From contig CAWKIT010000004.1 in NCBI GenBank assembly GCA_963849695.1, positions 1 to 64,000 on the forward strand: a stretch of 64,000 nt of DNA, in the 5' to 3' direction. The translations under genes and the position numbers were made by a program. The stretch comes from DASSUW01 sp963849695 (lineage in GTDB: Bacteria > Actinomycetota > Thermoleophilia > Solirubrobacterales > Solirubrobacteraceae). Of the stretch, positions 50,754-59,864 are shown piece by piece. The stretch's first letter is position 1. Each line of letters starts with the position of its first letter. The notes below the pieces were generated by a model. It saw only the letters and a program-made list of their open reading frames with translations. It ran no database searches and was not told the DNA's origin.

Positions 50754-51904
50754 GGACGGTCGGGCCGCAGCAGCGTCATGGCGTGGCGTGCGCGACGGCG
50801 CGCCGTGTCGAGCCGGTAGACCGCGCGCGGGACCCCCAGCTCGGCGTCGCGCAGGAAGGGGTAGTCGCCGTACAGGCGGCCGCGGATCACCGTCTTCGGC
50901 CGCCTGTGCAGGGCGGTCGCCTCGAACCGCAGGACCTCCAGCAGCTCCGGCAGCCGGCGGCGGCGCACCAGATGCCACTTCAGGCGCTGGATGGCGGGCA
51001 GGTGCCGCTCCACGTCGGTGCCCGCGCGCTCGAGGAACGCGACCGCCTCGTCGAGGAACGCGGCCCGGTACTCGTCGTCGCCCTCGGGCAGGGCGTCGAG
51101 GTGGTAGCGCAGGTCCTCCTCGACGACGCTCTCGTCGTACCAGCGCCGCGAGCCGGGCGGCCCGTGGCTGACCAGGAACGAGCGCACTTGCTCGATCGCG
51201 GCCATGCGGTCGCGCAGCGTGCGCAGCTCGGTGCGGCGCTGCGTGATCGACGGCTCGCCGTGGTCGCGCTCGCGGTACAGGTAGACCGGGCGCGCGATGA
51301 CGTCGACCGAGCGGGCGAGGAAGTGGGCGGGCAGCACGACCGGGATGTCCTCGTGCAGGACGCCCTCCGGGAAGCGCAGGTTGTGCTCCTCCCAGAACGA
51401 GCGCCGCCACAGCTTGTTCTGCGCCATCCGGTCGGAGAGCAGCCAGCGGAAGCTGGCGACGTGCGTGCGATAGCGGCGGCGATAGAACGTGCGCTTGAGG
51501 AACGCCGCCGGCCAGGTGCGGCGGCTGTCGAAGCGGTGGACGTTGCCGGTCGCGAAGTCGGACCCCGTGCGGTCGAGCGCCTCGAGCAGCAGCGCGAGCG
51601 CATCGGGCGGCAGGCGGTCGTCGCTGTCCACGAACGACAGGAAGTCGCCCTCGGCCGCCCGCACGCCGCTGTTGCGGGCATGCCCGAGCCCGCGGTTGGA
51701 CTGGCGCACGACCCGCACCCGACGATCCTCCTCGGCGTGGCGCAGGGCGATCTCCAGGCTCCTGTCGGTCGAGCCGTCGTCGACCATCACGACCTCGAAG
51801 TCGTCGACGGTCTGCGCCCTGATGGAACGCAGGCAGTCGTCGAGGTATGCCTCGACGTTGTGGACGGGCACAACAAAGCTCACCCGGGGCATTGCGCGGG
51901 CCAT
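50672..51904 (-). CDS. Family 2 glycosyltransferase
   Basis: 410 residues. GT-A core: RVSFVVPVHNVEAYLDDCL, VVMVDDGSTDRSLEIAL, RVVRQSNRGLGHARNSGV, DXD equivalent FVDSDDRLPPDA, and EDIPVVL later. The C-terminal ~170 residues are extra (RRWYDESVVEEDLRYHLDAL). Probably transfers sugar or glycerol-phosphate to a cell-surface polymer, as in CDP-glycerol linked family members. Start ATG 51904 or ATG 51892. Antisense overlap with the aldehyde dehydrogenase end. It is divergent, 49 bp from the GT4 gene. Confidence 0.85.
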   Translation of the reverse strand: MARAMPRVSFVVPVHNVEAYLDDCLRSIRAQTVDDFEVVMVDDGSTDRSLEIALRHAEEDRRVRVVRQSNRGLGHARNSGVRAAEGDFLSFVDSDDRLPPDALALLLEALDRTGSDFATGNVHRFDSRRTWPAAFLKRTFYRRRYRTHVASFRWLLSDRMAQNKLWRRSFWEEHNLRFPEGVLHEDIPVVLPAHFLARSVDVIARPVYLYRERDHGEPSITQRRTELRTLRDRMAAIEQVRSFLVSHGPPGSRRWYDESVVEEDLRYHLDALPEGDDEYRAAFLDEAVAFLERAGTDVERHLPAIQRLKWHLVRRRRLPELLEVLRFEATALHRRPKTVIRGRLYGDYPFLRDAELGVPRAVYRLDTARRRARHAMTLLRPDRPQARDPRPYSTLTSLPNNLVVRARYGK

Positions 51905-51953
51905 GGTGGCAGATGGACCGGCGAACTTGTTAAGGGGCGGTAGCCTGGCCTCG

Positions 51954-53231
51954 GTGCGAGCGCAGACTTCCGTGCGCCGCCGGCTCCTGGGGAAGCCGGC
52001 GATCCTCGTGCACAGGCTGGCGCTCGGGCTCGTCCGCCGGCTGCCCGCGCCGCGGCCGCGCCCGCGCCCGCCGGGCCCGCCCCCGGTGCGGATCCTGCTC
52101 GGCAACGCGCACGCCATGGGCGGCACCATCCGCACCACGCTGGCGCTGGCGGGCCACCTCGCTCAGTCACGCGAGGTCGAGGTGATCGCGCTCAAGCACG
52201 GCGGACGGCGGCGGCCGTTCTTCCCGTTTCCCCCCGGGGTCCCCGTGACCACGCTCGACGACCGCGGCCGCGCCGAGCGCGGGCGGGCCGAGCGCGTGCT
52301 GACGGCACTGCCGAGCGTCCTGACGCATCCCGAGGACTACGGCTACCGGTCGTCGAGCCTGTGGACCGACCTGCAGCTGCTGCGGCGGCTGCGGGCCACC
52401 GGAGGCGAGGTCGTCATCGCCACCCGCCCCGCCTGGGCGCTGCTGGCGGCCGCGGCGGCGCCGCCCGGAACCGTCACGGTCGTCCAGGAGCACATGAACC
52501 TGCGCGCCCACCGGCCGGCGCTGGCGACGGACGTGCGGCGGCGCTACGCCGACCTCGACGCGCTCGTGGCGCTCACCGAGGGCGACCGCGCCGACTACAG
52601 CGAGCTCGCCGGGCTGCGGGTCGAGCGGATCCCGAACCCGACCCCGCCCCATGACGGCGGCACCTCGACCCTCGAGGCGCCGGTGGTGGCCGCCGCCGGC
52701 CGGCTCACGAGCCAGAAGGGCTTCGACCTGCTGATCCCGGCCTTCGCACCGGTCGCCCGCCGCCATCCGGCGTGGACGCTGCGGATCTACGGGGGCGGGC
52801 CCGAGCGCGCCGCGCTGGAGGCGCAGATCGAGGCGGAGGGGATGCAGGGGCGGATCGAGCTGATGGGCCCGACGCGGCAGCTCGGCCGGGCGCTCGCGGA
52901 GGCGAGCCTGTTCGTGCTCAGCTCGCGCTTCGAGGGCTTCGGGCTCGTGATCCTCGAGGCGATGCAGGCCGGGCTCCCGGTGGTGAGCTTCGACTGCCCG
53001 CGCGGGCCGTCCGACATCATCACCAGCGGCCGCGACGGGATGCTCGTGGCGCCCGAGGACGTCGCAGGGCTGACGGCCGCGCTCGAAGAGATGGTCGCCG
53101 ACCCGGCGCGGCGCCGCGCCTACGGGCAGGCGGCGCTGCAGACGGCCGCCGGCTACGACCAGCGCGAGATCGGCGCCCGCTGGGAGCAGCTGCTCGACGC
53201 CTTAGCGCTCGAGCAGCGCGAGCCGCGCTAG
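51954..53231 (+). CDS. Family 4 glycosyltransferase
   Basis: 425 residues, GT-B fold. N-terminal domain begins VRILLGNAHAMGGTIRTTLA, donor domain has VVAAAGRLTSQKGFDLLIPA and LRIYGGGPERAALEAQI. The E-x7-E motif is SSRFEGFGLVILEAMQAGLP. GTG 51954 start follows an AT-richer stretch. Head-to-head with the GT2 gene, so the pair probably builds one surface glycan. Acceptor unknown. Confidence 0.87.
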   Translation: MRAQTSVRRRLLGKPAILVHRLALGLVRRLPAPRPRPRPPGPPPVRILLGNAHAMGGTIRTTLALAGHLAQSREVEVIALKHGGRRRPFFPFPPGVPVTTLDDRGRAERGRAERVLTALPSVLTHPEDYGYRSSSLWTDLQLLRRLRATGGEVVIATRPAWALLAAAAAPPGTVTVVQEHMNLRAHRPALATDVRRRYADLDALVALTEGDRADYSELAGLRVERIPNPTPPHDGGTSTLEAPVVAAAGRLTSQKGFDLLIPAFAPVARRHPAWTLRIYGGGPERAALEAQIEAEGMQGRIELMGPTRQLGRALAEASLFVLSSRFEGFGLVILEAMQAGLPVVSFDCPRGPSDIITSGRDGMLVAPEDVAGLTAALEEMVADPARRRAYGQAALQTAAGYDQREIGARWEQLLDALALEQREPR

Positions 53232-54617
53232 GCCCTCGAGGCTGCGCTCGAGCTCGTCCGCCGGCCGCCCCAGCTCGCGCAGCAGCGCGGCGCGGTCGCG
53301 CGTGCCGTCGAGCAGCCCGATCAGCCGGCGGCCGAGCTCGTCGGGCACGTCCACGCCGGCGTGGCGCAGGGTCGTGACGCGCGTGCCGCGTTCGGCCTGG
53401 ACGCGGGCCAGCGCGCTCGCCACCGGGCGCTCTGAGGGCGCGGTGGCCATCTCCGGCTCCCACACGTGCAGGTGGACGAGGTTGGCCGCGTACGCGCGCA
53501 GCAGGGTCTCGCACACGACGTCACCGTCCAGCTCGGCGACCGGGACGGCGGCCGGCCACGCGGCGCCGATCCGCACCAGCGCGCGCTTGACGCCCTCGTG
53601 GTCGGTGGTGAGCGTCGCGCCGCGCGGACCGCGGAACTCGACCCGGCCGGGCCCGACGTCGCCGGTCGGGCGGGCAGGCGTGGCGGCCAGCATGCCGCGC
53701 ACCGCGGCCGGCCCGGCCTGGAGCCGGTCGGCGGCCGCGTGGCACAGGAGCGTCTGGCGGAACATGCGGCCCTTGAAGAAGTCGAGGTACTGCTCGCGCT
53801 CGAGCTCGTCGCCCGCGCGCAGCTCCTCGGGCAGCGGTGAGGCGTCCATCTCGAACACGTCGGCCTCGGCCAGGAAGCGCAGGCCGTGGCGGGCGGCATG
53901 GGCGGCGAAGTCGGCGAACAGGACCGCCTCGTGGTGCGGCGCCAGCTCGTCGTGGAACAGCGCCGGATCGCCCTGCTGGAGCGCGCGCTCGGCGACGAGG
54001 CGCATCTCGTCGCCCTCGGGGCGGGCCTCGGCGATCGCCGCGAGCAGCGCGCGTGCCTGCGCGATCCCCTGCTCCGGGTCACTCACCTCGCGCAGGTGCC
54101 AGCGCAGCATCTGGCGCGTGATCTCGCGCAGGTGGCCGCCCGGCAGCACGTCGTAGGACACGTAGGCGACGCCGTGCGGCGCGAGGTGGGAGCGGCAGGC
54201 GGCGAGCAGCGCGTCCCGCTCGGCGGGCGCGACCCACGAGTAGACGCCGTGCGCGACGACGTAGTCGAACGTGCCGAGCGGCGGCAGGGCCGCCAGGTCG
54301 GCGTGCCGGAGGTCGAGGTTGTCGAGCCCGAGCGCCGTCGCCAGCTCCCTCGCCCGCGCGATCGCGCCGCGCGAGAGGTCGACGCCGCAGAACGCGCTCC
54401 CGGGCAGCCCGTACGCCATCGGCACGAGGTTTCCGCCGTCGCCGCAGCCGAGCTCGAGCAGACGGCATGCGCCGGGCGCCGCGGGGCGGAGCCCGAACAG
54501 GGTGGCGACCGTCGCCAGGCGGTCCGGGTGCGTCTGCGCGAACGGATGTCCCGGATAGGGGACGCGGTCGTAGCCGGATCCACCGATCCCCGCGGCGCCG
54601 AGGCATCCACTGGTCAT
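53202..54617 (-). CDS. SAM-dependent methyltransferase with regulatory domain
   Basis: 471 residues. Class I SAM site LLELGCGDGGNLVPMAYGLP, then GVDLSRGAIARARELA and DYVVAHGVYSWV. Residues ~220-300 (FHDELAPHHEAVLFADFAAH, EMDASPLPEELR) correspond to the methyltransferase regulatory domain, and the remainder is a helical C-terminal region. Substrate unknown. The last 30 bp overlap the GT4 end. It follows the Hcp-like gene on the same strand with a 15-bp gap, so the two are likely co-transcribed. Confidence 0.82.
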   Translation of the reverse strand: MTSGCLGAAGIGGSGYDRVPYPGHPFAQTHPDRLATVATLFGLRPAAPGACRLLELGCGDGGNLVPMAYGLPGSAFCGVDLSRGAIARARELATALGLDNLDLRHADLAALPPLGTFDYVVAHGVYSWVAPAERDALLAACRSHLAPHGVAYVSYDVLPGGHLREITRQMLRWHLREVSDPEQGIAQARALLAAIAEARPEGDEMRLVAERALQQGDPALFHDELAPHHEAVLFADFAAHAARHGLRFLAEADVFEMDASPLPEELRAGDELEREQYLDFFKGRMFRQTLLCHAAADRLQAGPAAVRGMLAATPARPTGDVGPGRVEFRGPRGATLTTDHEGVKRALVRIGAAWPAAVPVAELDGDVVCETLLRAYAANLVHLHVWEPEMATAPSERPVASALARVQAERGTRVTTLRHAGVDVPDELGRRLIGLLDGTRDRAALLRELGRPADELERSLEGLARLALLER

Positions 54618-54632
54618 CCGGTGGATCCGGGG

Positions 54633-55127
54633 TCAGAACTGCTTGTTGGTCTTCGCGTCCCAGCCGGCGGACGCCGGCGGCTCGAACGTGCCGTCGGCCT
54701 TCTGGGCGCGGTATTCGACCTTCAGCTTCGCGAAGTTGAGCGACACCTGGTCGGTGGGCAGGAGGTCGCCGCCCTCCGCGCCGCCGGTCTGGTAGCCGGT
54801 GACGAGGATGTCCGAGAAGGTCCAGGTCAGGAACTCCTGCTGGGCCTTGCCCGCCTTGCGGCCGATGAGCTTGGCCTCCTTGAAGTGCTGGCCGTTGGCG
54901 CAGGCGAGGAACAGCTTCGGGCTCGCCTTGCTGACGCGGGTCACGAAGTGGAGGTCCTGGATCTGGACCTTGCCGGCGCCGGCGCCGCTTCCGCCGGCAG
55001 CGGCCGGCGGCGCGGGGCGGGTCTCGCCCCACGACCAGGAGTCGACCTCGATCCAGCCCTTGTGCTTGGAATCCATGCTCTCGCCCTCGACGCCGGCGAT
55101 CTGCAGGAAGTAGTCGACGATGGCCAT
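54633..55127 (-). CDS. Hcp1-family (type VI secretion tube) protein, orphan
   Basis: 164 residues. Hcp hallmarks: MAIVDYFLQIAGVEGESMDS, HKGWIEVDSWSWGET, VQIQDLHFVTRVSKASPKLF and QQEFLTWTFSDILVTGYQTG, ending FAKLKVEYRAQ. The Ala/Gly/Pro-rich loop (PAPPAAAGGSGAGAGK) replaces the shorter proteobacterial loop. Hcp forms hexameric rings of contractile injection tubes or carries effectors. No other type VI or contractile-injection gene is within the window, so the role is open: domesticated ring protein or part of a distant system. Confidence 0.82.
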   Translation of the reverse strand: MAIVDYFLQIAGVEGESMDSKHKGWIEVDSWSWGETRPAPPAAAGGSGAGAGKVQIQDLHFVTRVSKASPKLFLACANGQHFKEAKLIGRKAGKAQQEFLTWTFSDILVTGYQTGGAEGGDLLPTDQVSLNFAKLKVEYRAQKADGTFEPPASAGWDAKTNKQF

Positions 55128-55142
55128 CGCCGGCGGACTATC

Positions 55143-56213
55143 TCAGACGCGCTCGGACGTTGCGATCCGCCACGCCCGCTCGGCCAGCTCCGGCACGCCG
55201 ACCTTCAGCCGGTCGAAGAACGCGTCCTCCGTGGTGCCGGCCAGCCGCCGCTTGTACGAGCCTTCGAGGAACACCGCCGACTTCCACAGCGCGAGCGTCG
55301 TGTACCAGCGGATATCGGACATCGAGCGGCCGGACAGCCGCTCGTAGCGCTCGATCAGCTGATCACGGGTCGGGAAGCCCGGACGGCGCGTGACCGTGCC
55401 GAGGCCGTGCAGCGCGTCTCCGGGGTCGCCGGGGGCGGCCCACGTCGCGATCAGGTAGCCGACGTCGGCGAGCGGGTCGCCGATCGTGGCCAGCTCCCAG
55501 TCGAAGATCGCGACCAGCCGCGGCGGCGCTTGCGGCGCGAACATCGTGTTGCCGAGACGGTAGTCGCCGTGGACGATCGTGGCGTCGGGCGACGGCGGCT
55601 TGTGCTCGGCGAGCCAGGCGGCGAGGCGGTCGACCACCGGCAGCTCGCGCGTGCGGTTGAGCTCCCACAGCCCGCCGAACCGGCGCAGCTGGCGGTCCAG
55701 GTAGCCGGTCGGCTTGCCATAGCCCTCGAGCCCGCATGCCCGCCAGTCGACGGCGTGGATCTCCACCAGCGCGTCGACCAGCTCGTCGCCGATCCGCGCG
55801 CGCGAGGCTTCGTCGTCGAGCGCGGCCGGCAGGTCGGTGGTCAGCACGTCGCCCTCCACCCGTTCCATCACATAGAACGGCGCGCCGATCACGCTCTCGT
55901 CCTCGCACGCGGCGAGCACGCGCGGGGTGCGCACGTCGGCGTGCTCGACGGCGGCCAGCAGCCGCGCCTCGCGCAGCACGTCGTGGGCGGACGGAGGGAG
56001 CGGCGGCCGGGGCGGGCGGCGCAGCACCCAGACGCTTCCGCGGCGGCGGATCGCGAACGTCACGTTCGAGTGGCCCTCGCCGATCGGCTCGGCCTCGACG
56101 GGGCCCTCGCCGAGCCCGCAGCCGTCGAGGAACGCCTCCAGCGGGCGGCGCACCAGCAGCGGCGCGAGCTCGAGCGCAGCCGCCTCCTCGCGCGTGTCGA
56201 CGATGGCCGTCAT
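55143..56213 (-). CDS. Aminoglycoside phosphotransferase-like kinase (ACAD10 type)
   Basis: 356 residues. Kinase-like fold: EPIGEGHSNVTFAIRRRGSV, VLREARLLAAVEHADV, catalytic loop VHGDYRLGNTMF and metal motif IFDWELATIGDPLADVGYL. C-terminal helical region. Relatives include the N-terminal kinase of ACAD10, which phosphorylates hydroxyacyl-CoA; drug resistance is less likely. ATG 56213; upstream lies a palindrome shared with the divergent glycosidase gene. Confidence 0.82.
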   Translation of the reverse strand: MTAIVDTREEAAALELAPLLVRRPLEAFLDGCGLGEGPVEAEPIGEGHSNVTFAIRRRGSVWVLRRPPRPPLPPSAHDVLREARLLAAVEHADVRTPRVLAACEDESVIGAPFYVMERVEGDVLTTDLPAALDDEASRARIGDELVDALVEIHAVDWRACGLEGYGKPTGYLDRQLRRFGGLWELNRTRELPVVDRLAAWLAEHKPPSPDATIVHGDYRLGNTMFAPQAPPRLVAIFDWELATIGDPLADVGYLIATWAAPGDPGDALHGLGTVTRRPGFPTRDQLIERYERLSGRSMSDIRWYTTLALWKSAVFLEGSYKRRLAGTTEDAFFDRLKVGVPELAERAWRIATSERV

Positions 56214-56249
56214 TCGCCGCCACCGTACCCTGGATAGCGTTGGGGCCCG

Positions 56250-56288
56250 CCCAACGGGCCATTCCGTGTAGAGCGATGTCCCGTTGGG
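56250..56288. promoter_or_regulatory. Long-armed palindrome in phosphotransferase/glycosidase divergent region
   Basis: CCCAACGGG (56250-56258) and CCCGTTGGG (56280-56288) are perfect 9-base inverted copies. The left arm is itself inside GGCCCG-CCCAA-CGGGCC. The 123-bp divergent gap holds nothing coding. It is a candidate operator for one or both genes. Confidence 0.4.
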
Positions 56289-56336
56289 CACCCCACCGCA
56301 ACCCGGGACGCCGCCGGCGGTTCTCGGAGAACAGCC

Positions 56337-57728
56337 ATGCGGCTCACACTGATCACCATCACACTCCTCGCCCTGCTCGCGGCGCCCGCCCACGCGTCGC
56401 CCGGGCAGATCATGAGCTTCGAGGCGCCGGAGGAGCTGTTCGACGACGGGCGGCGCGACGCCACGCTCGACGAGATCCGCGGGTTCGGGGTGACCCAGAT
56501 CCGCCAACTCGTCTACTGGCAGACGTTCGCGCCCAACCCGAATCGCAAGACGAAGCCGCGCTTCGACGCCGCGGACCCGGACGAATACCCCGCGGGCACG
56601 TGGACGCGGCTCGACAACGTCATCGGCCAGGCCCGCGCGCGCGGCATCGGCGTGATGCTCACCCCGACCGGCCCGGTGCCCAAGTGGGCGACCGCCGCCA
56701 GGAAGGACAACCTGACCCGGCCGAGCGCGAAGGAGTTCGGGCGGTTCGTGACGGCGCTCGCGCGCCGCTACGGCGACCAGGTCTCGACGTGGTCGATCTG
56801 GAACGAGCCCAACCAGCCCCAGTTCCTGCTCCCGCAGTACCGCGAGCGCAAGCCCTACTCGCCGCAGCTCTACCGCGGCCTCTACCGCGCGGCCCACGGC
56901 GCGATCCGCAGCGTCGACGCCAACCGGCGCGACAAGATCCTGATCGCCGAGACGTCGCCGCGCGGGAACGAGAACATCGTCCACCCGCTGCGGTTCCTGC
57001 GCGGGATGGCGTGCCTGGACGGCAGGTACAAGAAGACGCGCAAGTGCTCGCGGCTGCCGGCCGACGGCTACGCGCACCACGCGTACACCACGCGGATCGG
57101 CCCGCGCTTCGAGCCCGACTCGCCCCACGACGTCACGATCGGCGTGATCGACCGGCTCGTGAAGGCGCTCGACCGCGCCGGCCGCGCCGGCGGCCTGCCG
57201 CGCGGCCTGCGGATCTACCTGACCGAGTTCGGGATCCAGTCCGAGCCGGACCGGATCTCCGGCGTCTCGCTCGAGCGCCAGCCCGCGTACTACGCGATCG
57301 CCGAGCACATGGCGTACGTGAACCCGCGCGTGGCGCTGTTCTCGCAGTACCTGATGCGCGACGACCAGCCGCGCGAGGAGGGCTATCGCTTCCGCGGCTT
57401 CGAGAGCGGCCTGCGGCGCAGCAGCGGCGCGCTCAAGCCGGCCTACCGGGCGTTCCCGAACCCGCTGGCGGTCGAGCGCTACGGGTCGATCGACGTGCTG
57501 TGGGGGCTGATCCGCCCGCAGCGCGGGATCACGCAGGTGACGGTCGAGGTGCGCCGCAAGGGCGAGCGGCGCTGGCGGCGGCTGCGGCGGCTCAGAACCA
57601 CCGCGCGCGGCGTCTATGGGCTGCGCTCCCCGTACCGCGACGGCCAGGAGTACCGCGTGCGCTGGACCTCGGCGGCCGGCAAGCGCTACACCGGGCCGCC
57701 GATCCGCTCATACAAGCTGGATTCGTGA
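56337..57728 (+). CDS. Secreted clan GH-A glycoside hydrolase
   Basis: 463 residues. Signal peptide MRLTLITITLLALLAAPAHA. TIM-barrel with acid/base in STWSIWNEPNQPQF and nucleophile in IYLTEFGIQSEPD, together the two glutamates of retaining GH-A enzymes. An immunoglobulin-like C-terminal region (~385-463; TVEVRRKGERRWRRLR) is strongly basic, perhaps for wall binding. Substrate unknown, possibly a plant or cell-wall polysaccharide. Confidence 0.82.
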   Translation: MRLTLITITLLALLAAPAHASPGQIMSFEAPEELFDDGRRDATLDEIRGFGVTQIRQLVYWQTFAPNPNRKTKPRFDAADPDEYPAGTWTRLDNVIGQARARGIGVMLTPTGPVPKWATAARKDNLTRPSAKEFGRFVTALARRYGDQVSTWSIWNEPNQPQFLLPQYRERKPYSPQLYRGLYRAAHGAIRSVDANRRDKILIAETSPRGNENIVHPLRFLRGMACLDGRYKKTRKCSRLPADGYAHHAYTTRIGPRFEPDSPHDVTIGVIDRLVKALDRAGRAGGLPRGLRIYLTEFGIQSEPDRISGVSLERQPAYYAIAEHMAYVNPRVALFSQYLMRDDQPREEGYRFRGFESGLRRSSGALKPAYRAFPNPLAVERYGSIDVLWGLIRPQRGITQVTVEVRRKGERRWRRLRRLRTTARGVYGLRSPYRDGQEYRVRWTSAAGKRYTGPPIRSYKLDS

Positions 57729-57747
57729 CAGGTATCGTGACGCCGCG

Positions 57748-58221
57748 ATGGCGCCGCAGCTGTGGCTTCTCCGTCACGGAGAGGCCGTCCCTCACGAGTC
57801 CAAGCCCGACGCCGACCGCGAACTGACGCCGCGCGGTGAGCGGCAGGCGGTCGCCGCGGGCGAGGGGCTGGCCCGGCTCGGGATCGAGTTCGACGCCTGC
57901 TACACGAGCCCGAAGGTGCGCGCCCGGGACACGGCGAAACTCGCCTGCCGCGCGCTGAACATCGAGCCCCAGGAGGAGGACGTGCTCGGCGACGGCTTCG
58001 ACCGCGAGGAAGCGCTCGAGCTGCTCTACCGGCACGGAGCCGACTCGCGGGTGCTGGTGGTCGGCCACGACCCCTCCTTCTCGCAGGTCGTGCACGACCT
58101 CACCGGCGCCCGGGTCGACTTCAAGAAGGGCGGCGTCGCGGTCGTGCGCACCGAGCGCACCGGCGGCGAGCTGCTCGCGTTGCTGCGCCCGCGCGAGCTC
58201 GAGTCACTGGCGCGCAGCTGA
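57748..58221 (+). CDS. sixA: SixA-type phosphohistidine phosphatase
   Basis: 157 residues. RHG motif QLWLLRHGEAVP with catalytic His, second basic site DACYTSPKVRARDTAK and C-terminal His in VVGHDPSFSQVVH. Short size matches SixA rather than phosphoglycerate mutases. It removes phosphate from histidine of HPt domains. ATG 57748, 19 bp after the glycosidase stop, so probably co-transcribed. Convergent with the M20 gene, 19 bp away. Confidence 0.86.
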   Translation: MAPQLWLLRHGEAVPHESKPDADRELTPRGERQAVAAGEGLARLGIEFDACYTSPKVRARDTAKLACRALNIEPQEEDVLGDGFDREEALELLYRHGADSRVLVVGHDPSFSQVVHDLTGARVDFKKGGVAVVRTERTGGELLALLRPRELESLARS

Positions 58222-58240
58222 ACGCGGTAGCGCTCGTGCA

Positions 58241-59365
58241 TCAGAGCACGGCGGCCACGACGGCGAGCGCCACTTCCGCGCGCGGGGTGAGCGACGCCTC
58301 GTAGACGAACTCGCCGGGGTTGTGCGCCTTGCCGCCGCGCGGGCCGAGGCCGTCGATCGTGACCGGGATGGCGGTGGCGAAGTGGCTGGCGTCGCTCGCG
58401 CCGCCGCGCGACGCGGCGCGCACCGGCCGCCCGAGCGCGGCGGAGGCGCTCGCCAGCACCGGCGCCACGGCCGGCTCCGAGTGCATGCCCGGCCAGCGCC
58501 GGATCAGCTCCGCGTGAAGGGTCACGCCGCCGACCTCGGCGGGAAGGGCGTCGATCACGGCCTCGATCGCGGACAGCTCGTCGGCGCGGCAGTCGCAGAA
58601 CAGCTCACCGGCGCCGGGCACGACGTTGAACGCGTCGCCCGAGCGCATGACGGTCGGCACCGCCGTGAGGCGCAGCGGGCCCTGCGGGTCGTGGCAGGCG
58701 GCCACGGTCTGGGCGGCCGAGGCGAGCGCGAGCAGCGCGTTGCGGCCGCGGTCGGGCGCCGAGCCGGAGTGTGCGGCGCGCCCGTAGGCGGTCACGTGGA
58801 CCGTGCCCGCCGCCTTGCGGCGCACCACCACGCCATCCTCGCCGTTCGGCGTCTGCTCGCCGCCCTCGAAGCACAGGCAGGCGTCCCAGCCCGCGAAGCG
58901 ACCGACGTGGGCGAGGTCGCCGGTGCGCCACTCCTCGTCGCACACCAGCAGCAGCGCGACCTCGGCGTACGCCTCCGGCCGCTTGGCCAGCGCGCGCATG
59001 ACGCCGATCGCGAGCACGTCGCCGCCCTTCATGTCGACCGCCCCCGACCCGACCAGCTTGTCGTCCTCGCGGGTGAGCGGCCGGTGACCCTCGTGGGCGA
59101 TCACGGTGTCGAGGTGCCCGAGCAGCAGCACCCGCCGCGCCCCGGTGCCCGTCAGCCGGGCCAGCAGGTCGGGCGCGTGATCGGGCGAGGAGCACGGGAT
59201 CCGCTCGATCTCGGCCTCCCCGGGGAGCAGCGCGGCGCACACCGCGGCGCACTCCTCCGCCCCGTGGATGTCGCCCGACGGCGAGGAGACGCCGACCAGC
59301 GCCTCGAGCTCCCGCACCGCCCGCTTGCCGATCTCCGCCGCGGCCGCCCGCACCCAGGGATCCAT
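58241..59365 (-). CDS. M20 family metallopeptidase (carboxypeptidase G2-like)
   Basis: 374 residues. Zinc ligands in LLLGHLDTVIAHEGH (His-x-Asp), GSGAVDMKGGDVLA (Asp), VCDEEWRTGDLAHVG (Glu pair), DACLCFEGGE and a late His in FATAIPVTIDGLG/GKAHNPGEF. A dimerisation domain sits between. It hydrolyses C-terminal amino acids from folate- or peptide-like substrates. ATG 59365 (MDPWVRAAAAE) chosen; a longer frame from 59425 would overlap the bcp start. Divergent from bcp by 25 bp. Confidence 0.87.
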   Translation of the reverse strand: MDPWVRAAAAEIGKRAVRELEALVGVSSPSGDIHGAEECAAVCAALLPGEAEIERIPCSSPDHAPDLLARLTGTGARRVLLLGHLDTVIAHEGHRPLTREDDKLVGSGAVDMKGGDVLAIGVMRALAKRPEAYAEVALLLVCDEEWRTGDLAHVGRFAGWDACLCFEGGEQTPNGEDGVVVRRKAAGTVHVTAYGRAAHSGSAPDRGRNALLALASAAQTVAACHDPQGPLRLTAVPTVMRSGDAFNVVPGAGELFCDCRADELSAIEAVIDALPAEVGGVTLHAELIRRWPGMHSEPAVAPVLASASAALGRPVRAASRGGASDASHFATAIPVTIDGLGPRGGKAHNPGEFVYEASLTPRAEVALAVVAAVL

Positions 59366-59390
59366 GCCGCCTGACGGTACTGTCTTTGCG

Positions 59391-59864
59391 ATGATCGAAG
59401 CCGGCGAGAAGGCCCCGGAGTTCACGCTGCCGGACCAGGACGGGGAGGAGGTCTCGCTGAGCGACTTCGCGGGCCGGACCCTCGTGTTGTATTTCTACCC
59501 GAAGGCCAATACCGCGGGCTGTACCACGCAGGCGTGCGGCATCCGCGACCGCGCCGCCGACTATGACGCAGCGGGCGCGGTGGTGGTCGGCGTCTCGCCC
59601 GACCCGGTTGAGCTCGTGAAGCGGTTCCATGGCGGGCAGTCGCTGAACTTCACGCTGCTCGCGGACGCCGACCACGCGGTCTGCGACGCGTACGGCGTCT
59701 GGGGCGAGAAGAACATGTACGGCAGGAAATACTGGGGCGCCAAGCGCTCGACCTTCGTCATCGACGGCGACGGCACCGTCGTCCACGTGATCCCGAAGGC
59801 CTCGCCCAAGACTCACGACGACGAGGTCCTGGCCGCGCTCGCCGAGAGGAGCGCCGCTGCCTGA
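59391..59864 (+). CDS. bcp: Thiol peroxidase Bcp (peroxiredoxin)
   Basis: 157 residues. Peroxidatic Cys in NTAGCTTQACGIRD, with the resolving Cys five residues later, the atypical-2-Cys arrangement of Bcp. Conserved PEFTLPDQDGEEVSLSDF and WGAKRSTFVIDGDG. It reduces organic peroxides and H2O2 with thioredoxin. The end overlaps the mutM start codon region, so bcp and mutM form a coupled repair and detoxification pair. Confidence 0.92.
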   Translation: MIEAGEKAPEFTLPDQDGEEVSLSDFAGRTLVLYFYPKANTAGCTTQACGIRDRAADYDAAGAVVVGVSPDPVELVKRFHGGQSLNFTLLADADHAVCDAYGVWGEKNMYGRKYWGAKRSTFVIDGDGTVVHVIPKASPKTHDDEVLAALAERSAAA

